From the NCBI GenBank assembly GCA_026419785.1, contig JAODTK010003821.1, positions 186,001 to 250,000 on the forward strand: a stretch of 64,000 nt of DNA, written 5' to 3'. The position numbers and the translations under genes were made by a program. The notes under the pieces were generated by a model, which saw only the letters and a program-made list of their open reading frames with translations, was not told the DNA's origin and made no database searches. Origin of the DNA: Sclerodactyla briareus (Eukaryota > Echinodermata > Holothuroidea > Dendrochirotida > Sclerodactylidae). Numbering within the stretch: the stretch's first letter is position 1; each line of letters starts with the position of its first letter. This document shows positions 25,401 to 34,207 of this stretch, piece after piece.

Positions 25401-28400
25401 TTCTGTGGATATGTCAAGATTAGAAGACATTCTGTGTCTTTCTCTCACAAAGTAACCATCACACATACCAACCAACCACAGCAATCCTCTACCATATACT
25501 AAATGCTTTCGAATGGAAAATGTCGTCGTGATTCATAAGAAAACAAGGATTGTGGCGGATTGTGCAAGTAGACATAATTATTATTGCCATGATGGAATGC
25601 TCTTCGATCTTGCAAAGCACATGCAGCAACTTCAAAAGAGTAACTCCATAACGGAGGTTGTATGGAACTTCGGTTTGGACTGATGATTCAGTTTTACTCC
25701 AGCTAATATACCCTTTTATAATCATTCTGCAGTTGTCCTTTAAAGCAGCGTTTTTAATTATTGCTGATTTGAAAATCACAGTAGAAATGGTAGTGAAGCT
25801 GAAAGGTTGCTACTCTATGAGGGAGAACAACGGGAACATTGTGCTTCTATTACATTTTCGAGGTACATTCTCTTGCGGTATTTCATTTAATTTAGTATTT
25901 ATTTATTAATAATTCAGTAATTTTCCAGCTTTTGTAGGAAAAGGCCCCTTCATCACGGCCAGTCCCGAGGTGCTTCTCAGATACCACCACAAGTCATTGG
26001 TTGTGATTTTGTGAATCTGTACAGAATTGCAATTCTTGCGTTTCACTGTGGACAAACATGCATCTGTCCCTTCCTATTAGTGTACTTGTCACTACTCCTA
26101 CAGGATCTCCACAAGATCCCCACTCTCCACCTGGGAGGCATGTGGAGAAATGTAGGAGACATGTGGGTCGGCAACACAATCTATGAATTGAGGTTCAAAG
26201 CTTCTACAGAACAATCCGTATCGCCAGGGTGCACCTTGAGCATATAATCACCTGCTCCAATGAAACACATGAGTAGACTCATCCATTTAGGGCAGTACGC
26301 TTTTGTTGGGAAGAATATGGTAAAGTAGTTATTATTTATTATCAAAAACTGGTTGAAGAGGAAACTCATTTAGAAAGAGTAATCTTACATGAGGCACGCT
26401 GAACATGGATGTTTTACAGGGAAAATAGTTATATGAGAAGGACATTATGGGAAAAGTTACTAAATAACAGACTCCACATTTATTATAAAGATGAGAAATT
26501 ATCTACTCAGTAATTGATGAAAGATTTATTTAATTAAAATATAAATACACTGATCATTAACAAACTAAAGTGCAATTTACTTTACATAGTAAATTCGAAT
26601 AATTTAGAAAAAATGTGTGGTTTGAATATAAGAATTGCACTCAGATAATATTGGGAGTACATTGTTTTCAAAGGTTAATACTTCCCGCCATTTTGATACT
26701 CTTATTCAGTTTATCCATTTCTGTGGTGGGCGATGTTACGAGAAAAATTCATAGCATGAATGTTGGTGATTTTGTCGCTTCAAAAGATAATTATTCATTC
26801 TTTTTTAGGATTCTCTCTCACTCCTTCTCTCTGTTGCAGACAGCACACCTTTCCGATTTGCAATCCTCTCTTGTGGAGGATTACTGGATGTCTTGGTAGG
26901 ACCCTGGATGGTTTCCCTGGGGCAGGGGCTTTGGGGTGCCTGACGATGGCGTTCATCGCTGGCCACGGATGGAAAAAAGATTCAAAGGTGAGCAGCCATA
27001 TCAAAAGGACCCACCATTAATTGTATCTCCCTGAGTACTTTGAGGAGCCACCATTGGTGCTCGGGGAGAAATTAATAAAAAATCTGATTAGTTGGAGGAA
27101 TTGATAGCAAAGTGATTTCTTCTTTTTGAGACCAAGTTTGGAGAAAATTTGTGTAACTTTGAAATCAATTAACCTCAGTTGGCCCCACTTTTTTCGGTAA
27201 CCAAAAAAAGATATACAAGCACCAAGCTTTGTCCAAATTCTGGCACACTTGAAGAAAAACATGTTAGAATCATGCAAACTAGGAGGCCTCAGCATTGTAG
27301 CAATGCCCATTCTCAAACCCACTCAAAATGTCTCATGGCCAAGACATGTTCTGGCCATTTTTTTTTGTTTCGTCGAGCATTGTGAGTTATTGTGCTAAAT
27401 GCAAAAACATATATTTTGGTGGCCAAGACAGCAGGGAGACAAAAACAGATCATCCCAATGTAGGAGGGATATGAATGAAAGTAATGCTATCCATCCATTG
27501 TTTTATACTAGTGGCATTAGGCCAGTGGAGGGAGTGGGGTTTTCTGACTAGAATCGAGGAAAATGGGAAATCAAAGGCTCAAAAGAAAATGAAGAGGAGG
27601 GAAGGGGGGGGAAAAACGAATATAATATAAATAAGTGAGAAACAAAAAATCCATTGAAGTTGGGAATCAATTGATCAATTCCGAGAACAAATTGGTCTGA
27701 ATCGGCATTGAGGGAAATGGGGTGTATAGTGAGGAAGGAGGATGCCAGGCTTTCGGACCACTCATGATAATAAAGTTAGTGCCAAACTTCCCCCTCACCC
27801 CTCCCACTCTTGTTACTTCTGTTGTGGAAGGCTGCTGTCGGCCTTGTTCTGTTCCTGACACATTCTGTTAAAGCTTACAAAAACTATCAACAATCAGAGG
27901 TTTAGGACATTCAGGCTTAACGAATTTCTTTGTTCCTTTTCAGGCCCCAGTGGAGGTCATGATGAATTACATGTGGCTGCTGTTTGAACCGTTGCTGTTT
28001 GCTGATCGGGGGCCAGAGGTGCTATTATCAGACATGAGCGTCTAAACTCGTAAGAGATATTTCCCTCCTTAGATGCCTGCATTAAGAAATCCAAATATTT
28101 GAAACCTGGATACTATTTCTGCTTGCTGCCACTGCACTTTACATCCCCATCCAATGGATGATCAGTGAACTCCAGGATCTGTCCTGTTTCCTATCACCTG
28201 AACAAAGTTCAGCGAGAGACTTAGCGATCACTTGTGGCAGTATGTGGTGTGGTGTTGTTTTGGAGTAAGGTCAAAGGTTATCTAAGGTCAACAGAGTTTT
28301 GAAGCCCGAGAACACTGAGAACATGATGGAGATAGAATTCTTGGTTGAATTAAATTTGTAATGTAGCTTTTCATGGGGAGTAACCAGATTTTGGGAAGTG

Positions 28401-30386
28401 GTGGCATTTGTGGAGAAATGTATATTTGGGACAGTTTTAGCATGTGAAAACCTTGAGAAGGCGTTAGTGCATACCCATCCGTCTTAACCCACTACTGTGC
28501 CTAATTCAGACGTTAGACCAGGATGATGATTCTGTTTGGTGAGTACATGACCTTATTTTTAGTCCTATCATCACAAAAGTTGATAGTATGATGATTTGAC
28601 CAGCTGTTGCCTGGGAATTTTTTTGGGTGGAAAGACATGTCGGGGGTATTTTTGGCCCAGTAATAGAAGATGTTGAGATGATCCATGAATAAGCCTGTGG
28701 AGAGGTCAGGGATTATTGTTTACATATGTTCCCCTGGACCCCTCGGGACTACTCTCTGAGGAATATTCTGAAAAGTTCAGAACAGAGCAGCATAATGTAT
28801 ACAGTCAATACCCAAAATGGTGTCTCCTGAGTGGCTGGCGTAATCTATTGTTTTAAGCAATATTGACAATCAACGGAGAAGCACGGCAATAATGCTGTGG
28901 TTGTAAGAGTCACCCTGCTCAAGTCTTGATGGAGGCTGACCAACCTTTGACAACTTTGCATTGACTGAGGCCAGACATCTTTGACCACTGGAAGGTCATA
29001 GGTCATTAAAGGGCCATTAAAAAAAAAGGCTCCGGCTGTGTGAAGAAATTACAAAATGTTCTTATAAACCTAATAGTTTCTGGACATCTAAGGGGCAGGG
29101 ATTTCGTTGAGGCGTGTGCCAGTCCTTCATGAGGTTTGAGCTACAGCCCCAGTGGTGCTCTTGTTTTCTGGTTTAGGAAAAGGCGTTTCTTGAAACCGAG
29201 GCCAAATCTGAAAACTTTTGTGAACTAAGACAATCAGAATGCTAATGTGCTTGACCAAGGATCTCAAATTTGCTCCTCTAAACTTTTTTGTTTTTTCGGA
29301 GACAGGAGTCATCTTATGCAGTCAAGGAATCACAAATACTCTTGGCTTTCTGGTTCACAGGGCTGGGTCTACTGGTGTATTATTGGCTCTCGTACGCACC
29401 ATGGTATCAGCTCTAGCAGTAACAAGAGATGGACTGACTGCCAAAAGAGATTCATGTTTGTAGCTGTAGCATGGCTCCCCAAAGCCACCGTACAGGTGAG
29501 TGCTGTGATATGTAAGCATCAGGATCTCTCCTCTAATCTGGAGGGTTTGGGCAACGAGATGCTCTACGATGATTGTCGATGCATGATTACCAGGCGTACA
29601 AAATTAAGAATCTGTTGCAATTTTAGCAGGAAAGTGGCATCAACAGTCTGATTTCACTTAGTGACTTTGCAAATCATATGTAAAATAATGGTTCTTCATG
29701 TGTAATTATGTAATTGTGCCTGTAATTGCGGTTTTGTCCATGGTGCCCCAAGCAAGCACTCCATAAAGCTTGTGTGTCCGCTTAGCAAGTTTTGTTTAAA
29801 TCCGACAAGTTAGAAAAGTCCATGATTATGCAAATTTATCCTCCTGTGACCTTGAAATGACCTTCATGTAATTGTTATTCGGGGGACCCAACCAATTTTG
29901 TCCCCACCCACCAAGTTTCATGTAAATCCTATAAACTCAGTAATTTTCATGTACAACCTGCAAAATAGAGGGCAGCAGGCATGCAGTGATGCCCACTTTC
30001 AAACTCATGCCGGGGATTTCACCTAGGGCGGATATGTGTACCAAGTTTCAGATCAATCGGATAAAGTGTAAAGAGTTAGTGCGCTAACGCCTAAGGTTTT
30101 CCTGCGGCGGAGACGCAGCCTACACATCCCCAACACCGTAATATCCGTAATTATTGCGGGATAATAATCAACACAAATATACTATTTGAATCAGATAAGA
30201 AACAATGCTCTCTGCCAATTCAGAGTGGAGTAGAAATATTCAGAGACAAATAATAAAAATTTGGTTCTCAAGTGGGTTGAATTCCGTTGAACTTTCATTT
30301 CCATCATGCGCTATTGGTTCTCGGTTTTGCACTGGAGACCTGCCAGAGGAGATCCTGCCTATCAAGATCTAGAGGTATGTCTTCAG
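19121..30386 (+). CDS. slc9b-like: SLC9B (NHA) family sodium/proton antiporter, partial multi-exon gene
   Basis: Exons in order match NHA2-type cation/proton antiporters (CPA2 superfamily), multi-pass membrane proteins that exchange Na+ or Li+ for H+. Seen: a cytoplasmic N-terminus and first helix (CPPGGNIF, LPSLL), FVLGAV..PAVIVPS, the segment around the transport-site acidic pair, GLAYGVIGGLL, GFPGAGALG, a W..FEPLLF helix, FVAVAWLPKATVQ and ALET..GDPAYQDLE. Introns end in GT donors at most exons, and phases agree where checkable. Not found: roughly 100 residues between the first exon and 23,254 (helices after the first two), and the last membrane segment and tail after 30,386. Most exons contain a frame slip, so this is either a decayed copy or a gene seen through sequencing error; preserved order, donors and family motifs favour the latter. 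The family is certain; functionality is not. Confidence 0.88.
20900..21060 (-). repeat. tRNA-related SINE inside the antiporter gene
   Basis: On the minus strand, 'ggtacagttggtagagcat' followed by 'cagactcccaccaggg' and 'attcaaatatcc' resembles a tRNA A box and B box at correct spacing. The acceptor stem is not intact, so I call this a tRNA-derived SINE head, not a tRNA gene. The sequence further downstream on that strand (toward 20,830) could be the SINE body. A 224-codon minus-strand frame running through it looks fortuitous. Confidence 0.55.
22530..22740. repeat. Interspersed repeat, family R1 (copy 2)
   Basis: Matches 1,136–1,545 and 29,790–30,180 through 'ccacatttcaaactcac', 'gagatttcgtaagggctaaca', 'gtgcaaagttt', 'gagttattgcg', 'cggcagaca' and a closing palindromic 'ccataatatcccccc...gggatata'. 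It lies in an intron of the antiporter gene. Confidence 0.55.
23130..23220 (+). repeat. 3' tail of a LINE/SINE-type element
   Basis: The stretch 'aaacgctttgagccacgccc' then 'gtggaaaaagcgatatataa' and ATTATGATTA is the familiar 3' end shared by many CR1/L2-like LINEs and their SINEs in animals. It ends about 35 bp before the antiporter exon at 23,254. The upstream boundary of the element is unclear. Confidence 0.6.
23254..23432 (+). CDS. slc9b-like: SLC9B-like exon with the transport-site acidic motif
   Basis: Follows a TTCCAG acceptor; the first base completes a Gly codon and the next codons read FVLGAVT, then PAVIV and S-L, matching human FVLGAVSPAVVVPSM. Further on, KGIPTLIIAAASC matches human KGVPTLLMAAGSF, which leads into the Asp-Asp pair of the ion site. 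The literal reading here is C-G-D-E-V-R-A, then ISGFG in a neighbouring frame (human F-D-D-I-L-A-ITGF). So acidic residues are present, but the exact pair is uncertain by one codon. The exon ends ...TCTCACAG before GTTTAA, a weak donor. Small indels are present, and TAA stands where the family has a Leu codon in SLQ. Confidence 0.85.
23440..23538 (+). pseudogene. Tandem extra copy 2 of the acidic-motif exon
   Basis: A diverged copy of the 3' part of the preceding exon, spaced 106 bp from it. Codons read IIATSCN, then after a one-base slip V-N-AISGFGVSLRMAFSTG, ending at ACAG before a good GTGAAT donor. The second position of the family's Asp pair cannot be read safely and the first is Asn. 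The N-terminal part of the exon (FVLG...PAVIV) is not repeated. Only about 18 bp separates it from the previous copy, with no pyrimidine tract, so conventional splicing into it is doubtful. Confidence 0.7.
23545..23641 (+). pseudogene. Tandem extra copy 3 of the acidic-motif exon, Asn-Asn form
   Basis: Spaced 103 bp from copy 2. Codons read GDHIIAANCNNVHAMSGFGV, aligning residue for residue with human AAGSFDDILAITGF, with Asn-Asn in place of Asp-Asp. After a small slip it continues to LRMAFSTG, ending ACAG before GTAATT. Copies 2 and 3 share changes (S/NCN, GVSLRM, DHII) absent from copy 1, so one arose from the other after divergence. As in copy 2, no proper acceptor is visible. Confidence 0.7.
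24943..25046 (+). CDS. slc9b-like: SLC9B-like exon following the acidic-motif exon
   Basis: A strong acceptor (T-rich tract 24,911–24,940, ending TTCAG) precedes it. Joined in phase 1 to the previous exon it reads ATLLQHLQGQVEY, then after one slip GLAYGVIGGLLPLVYPQDKT, matching human STVFNVLRGVLEVVIGVATG and the following GFFIQYFPSRDQ. Ends AAACAG before GTAAAT, again phase 1. This is a membrane helix and the loop after it. Confidence 0.82.
26840..26987 (+). CDS. slc9b-like: SLC9B-like exon with GFPGAGALG
   Basis: Acceptor CTGTTGCAG; in phase 1 it reads DSTPFRFAILSCGGLLDVLV, then in another frame GFPGAGALGCLTMAFIAGHGWK, matching human HFGFPGSGGLCTLVMAFLAGMGW. Ends TCAAAG before GTGAGC, phase 0. 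One slip lies just before the GFPG motif. Confidence 0.88.
27944..28049 (+). CDS. slc9b-like: SLC9B-like exon with W..FEPLLF
   Basis: Acceptor CTTTTCAG; phase 0 reading APVEVMMNYMWLLFEPLLF, matching human AEVEKIIAVAWDIFQPLLF. The next residues read ADRGPEVLLSDM where the family has GLIGAEVSIASL, best explained by compensating small indels. A TAA follows close to the end. Donor GTAAGA at 28,050. Confidence 0.82.
29322..29495 (+). CDS. slc9b-like: SLC9B-like exon with WLPKATVQ
   Basis: Acceptor TTATGCAG; reads NTLGFLVHRAGSTGVLLALV, then VSALAVTRDGLTAK, then after a one-base slip RFMFVAVAWLPKATVQ. The last block is diagnostic for the family (human KEKIFISFAWLPKATVQ). Ends TACAG before GTGAGT. 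It covers a helix and a functionally important stretch of the transporter core. Confidence 0.92.
29790..30180. repeat. Interspersed repeat, family R1 (copy 3)
   Basis: The clearest of three copies: 'actcatgccggggatttcac', 'ctagggcggatatgtgtacc', 'aagtttcagatcaatcggat', 'gcgctaacgcctaaggtttt', 'cggcggagacgcagcc', then a short palindrome 'aatatccgtaattattgcgg'. Upstream it has 'tgaccttgaaatgacctt' and a stretch also seen at 1,020–1,290 ('ccaccaagtttc'). Lies in an antiporter intron. Confidence 0.6.
30306..30386 (+). CDS. slc9b-like: SLC9B-like exon, last one identified
   Basis: Reads AIGS near the start, ALET, then after a slip ARGDPAYQDLEVCLQ, corresponding to human AAIGSVALDTARSHGEKQLEDYG. 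Ends CTTCAG before GTAAGA. The acceptor is not clear, so the start is approximate. The following helix (human DVLTVAFLSILITAPIG) was looked for downstream and not found in this window. Confidence 0.75.
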
Positions 30387-30489
30387 GTAAGAATGACAGG
30401 AAGTTACTTCAGGTGCGAGTTGGTTTAGAGAATAATAAAGCCGATTTGAATGCTGTTTCCTGGTACAAAGACAATCCCCATCGTTTTGG

Positions 30490-31800
30490 GTTCCGGTCAA
30501 AGGTCATCTGAGGTCACTGAGAAGGTCAAAATCTGAAAATCATGTAGAGAGGCATAAGTCCAGATGCCTTGTTTTGGCCCAATCCAGCTGAAACTTGGTA
30601 AGTGTTTGATATAGAGCAGTTGTCATTTTGGGGAAAAATGGAAACTTGTGAAAAATTGATATTTTGGGGCTATTTTGCTTGTGATAGCATACTCGCCCCC
30701 ACCTGGATGGATGAAACTCTATCATATGTGTGTTCCCTATGATGAAATGCATGATCCCTATTGTTTTGGGGTCGTCAAAGGTCATTAGAGTTCAAAGTCC
30801 TGCAATCCTGTGAAAGGATAAGTCCAGAATATCTAGCCCAATGAAGCTGAACACTGTTAAGTGTTGATATAGAGCAGGTGTCATTTGGGGGGGGAGAAAA
30901 ATGGAAAATTGGGAAAAAATTGAATATTTTGGGCAATTTTAGTTGTGAAGAGCATCAACCGCCCCCACCTGGATGGATGAAACTCTATCAGTATGTGTGG
31001 TTCTCCTAGATGGCAATGCATGATCCCTATGGTTGGGGGTCGGTCAAGGTCATTAGAGGTCAAAAGTCTGCCAAGTCCTGTGAAGAGGATAAGCCAGAAT
31101 GATTGGTACAAATCAAGCTGAAATTTGCTGGTAGCTTTCTTATGGGGAGTACAAGTAATCTGATTTTTGTTGGTGTTCGACCGGTATCATTTTGGAGAAA
31201 ATTTTGAAAATGTTATTTCCGCTTGTTAAGAGCCTAACTCACCCCACCTGGTGGATGAAGTTCCATGCTTGGTACTGGGGTCACCATACATGAGTAATGT
31301 TTATTGGGTACATGTCAAGGTACTCAGTTCAAGAGAAGGTCAAAGAAAGTCTTGAAAGCTTGTTAACACGATGATCCTGATGCTCGGTCCAATAAAACTA
31401 GAAATTGGAGATGCAGCTTTTTGGTTTATTGGTGTAGACCAGGGGTCAATTTAGAGAAAAATTGATACTTGGCCATGTACTTGTTCATTATGAAACTCGA
31501 CCCTAACCTCACGGATGATGCTCATATTGGTATGTGGGTTCCCCATATTGCCCTCATTATCCTAGCTGTTTTGGGGTCAGTCAAAGGTCCTCTGATATCG
31601 AGTGTCAAGTCTGAAAATCTTTTTAATAGTCCCCAGAATGCCTGGTCTGATGTTGCCATTTTGGTATGTAGCTTTTTAATGGGGAGGACAAGAACCCCAT
31701 CAGTAGACTGGGGGTCATTTTTGGGGAGAGATTAGGAATTTTTTTTAAAAAGATTTTTCATACACTGTACCAATTTTGGCTTGTTAGCCCATAACTCATA
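30490..31800 (+). repeat. Tandem array of ~270-bp units with AGGTCA direct repeats (array 1)
   Basis: Five units begin at about 30,497, 30,774, 31,042, 31,315 and 31,579 with GGTCAAAGGTCATCTGAGGTC or variants. Each then carries 'tctgaaaatc..gtg', 'ccagaatg', 'gctgaaattt', 'gtcattttggggaaaaat', 'attttggggctatttt' and 'cccccacctggatggatgaa'. Spacing is 264–277 bp. The unit head GGTCAAAGGTCA has the DR1 arrangement bound by HNF4, COUP-TF and RXR-type nuclear receptors. Frames across it are chance. Confidence 0.82.
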
Positions 31801-32589
31801 TATCCCACAATATTATCAGTCTGTGATCAGAAGCTTGATTTCTTCCTGCTCAGGATATCGGGACTGCCACAGCCACTATCAAATGAACCTCATGACCCCA
31901 TAGACCAAACGTTCTACATACCCCAAGCATCACATTCAAAGAGCCACCACTACTGAACACTCTGCAGAGTGGATTAGCTCATACTTGGTGTATGCCCCAA
32001 ATGAGTGTCATGATCCCGTTACCTGGTAGTCAGCGCATGAGGCATTATGGAATCACTAAACCTTTTGGCTTTCTGGTCTTCTGTTCGCAATGTTCTATAA
32101 GACTGTGAAACGACTACATGCTGGGGGGATGGTTAGCAAGTCACTATTTACAACATTTCCAAGGGTTTCCGCACGGATATCCGCCAGGACGCACAAGAAT
32201 CAGACAACTCGTCCCTGGGACACCACAGTGTTTTTGAACATCGACGTCACGGCGTCAAGAACGTCTCTATATTCGCACCACCCCTCTCCCAAGCAATGCA
32301 GGTTGTAGTCACAATTTCCTGCATATGTTTGTGCACACTGGCCAAGAGAACAAAATAGATGCCAGCTTTCGAAATGGATTCGAAGTTCCGTCTCTTGTCT
32401 CGCGGGTAGCCTACTGAAAGTATATTCCGTTTGCATGCATAATGCCCAGCACAGCGTATTGCTCAGTTTCGAGTGCAACACCATACACAACAACATGGTA
32501 GTAGTGTGTGTCACTGAGTGCCAGTCATTTCACAATCAACTCAATCAATCTTCTCCACACACAATTGTTCTGCAGTCCCGGGACCTCTT

Positions 32590-32680
32590 GGCATGTCAGA
32601 CTACGGAAACTCTACATTGATGTTATGCTGATGATACACAACGCCTCCACAAATACGTGCTGACCCTGAAGGCTGTTCTT
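32590..32680 (+). mobile_element. Possible LINE reverse transcriptase scrap
   Basis: At 32,623 onward the codons read YADDTQRLHKY, the catalytic Y/F-A-D-D-TQ-Y block of CR1/L2-type LINE reverse transcriptases. Preceding sequence resembles the run-up to this motif only loosely. A short scrap, so chance cannot be excluded. Confidence 0.4.
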
Positions 32681-34167
32681 TCTTTCATTTTGGGTTGAAA
32701 ATAGAAGATATATCACAATTTCTTTCATTTCACCATGGGGGGGGGGTTCCATAACAGTCCTTGACTCCAATTTAAGCTTAAATAGAGACCTGGCGTTCTG
32801 TTATTTCGTTAATCTGGAGTCTGGGCTATTATGGCATATAGAAGTCTAACAATAGTACTTAATCCCTTGATTCTAGGATGACTAATAAGGTAAATGGTGA
32901 TAATGTCATATAGTATAGTACGGCCCAACAAGCCACATTCCTAGGGTTAATATATTGAAACAATAGAAATCAAACAATAAATCAGAAGAGAGCTCTCTTA
33001 ATCTACATCGGGTTGGGTTGCGCAACTGACAAATCATGTCAAATCAATCATGCTATTGCCTTCATAAAAAGAACATCCAAATCATTGTATTTCCATACAA
33101 TCCTGAACAATAGCTTTCTTACAATAATCATCACTGCACCACTGGCGCGGTCCTGATAACCCTCCTGGGGCGACCGATGGTTACTCAGCTACCAGTTCCA
33201 AAGCAGACGAGGGGGACGACGGCCCCTCAGCTCATCCACTGTTGGCCCAGGAGGGAGTGAAAAGGAGGGGGAGTGAAGATAAGTGTGAGTTGAATAGACT
33301 ATAGCATTGACAGAAGAAGTTAACCGAAGATAATCCATGTCACAGGTGCAGGTGATACAACAGATGATGGACCAAGTTACATAGTATCTCATTTACAACC
33401 GTTGACTGCATTAGATCCACATAGTTCATCAACAGCTTGGCATGTTAGTGATGAGGAGTATATTCATCTAGAATACCACCATTAAGAGGGAATGCTTCTG
33501 TAACTGTTCCTGGCAAGGAAAAGTCTAGAAACCTGTTTCATGGTGTACAGTTATAATAACAATGTAGATATGATATAATGGTATGGTCAAACTTGTCAGC
33601 TGGACTAGCAATATGGAAAAAGTGCAAGAAAGCAGCGGCACACCCTTTGGCATCCTGCCTTTGCATTTTGCTTTGTCATATGCTGGTGCTGATGGGTCCA
33701 ATGCAAAACAATCAGCTGCTTGCCTGGGTGGACAATGGGTCTGACTGTGCCTAGGTAAGCTCGTTTCTGGTCCGAAGGCAGATAGCATCCACCAAGTCGC
33801 GGAAGCTTGGACCACATGACAGTGGGGGGGTCAGTTGTTATTACAGGAGACTTTTTTAGGCAGTCTCCATATGGTACAGTTTTGATGGTGATCCTTCATC
33901 ATAGTCGAGTCCTCAAAAGCATGCAGTGGTCTATAATAAGGAAAGGGGAGGGGGAGTGGTATATAACTCTCTTCCTGACCTGTGAGATTTATTAAATTTT
34001 AACTACTTCCCCTATTTTTTTCTTGGCGTAGGAGTAGGCCATATTAACCGAAGGCAATTTGTTTCTAATTCCTGCAGATTTCTCGGCTCTCCAATTCTTT
34101 TTTGAAAACAGTTCCTAAATTTTCACAATAATTTCTGGTTGAGGTTTGAGAGGTGGATCCTGTAGCA

Positions 34168-34207
34168 GGGGGGGGGGGGGGGGGGGGGGGGGTGGGGGGG
34201 GGGGGGG
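34168..34207 (+). repeat. Poly(G) tract, about 40 bp
   Basis: Nearly pure G with one T near the middle. It would fold readily into G-quadruplexes; its true length is uncertain. Confidence 0.85.

Noticed and set aside
31469-31735. 88-codon plus-strand frame with a hydrophobic stretch that might be the missing antiporter helix
   Set aside because: It lies wholly within a unit of the AGGTCA tandem array and aligns with the other units, so it is repeat sequence.
31849-31960. Possible last antiporter exon after CTGCTCAG
   Set aside because: An open stretch follows the AG, but it has no match to the expected membrane helix or to a conserved tail.
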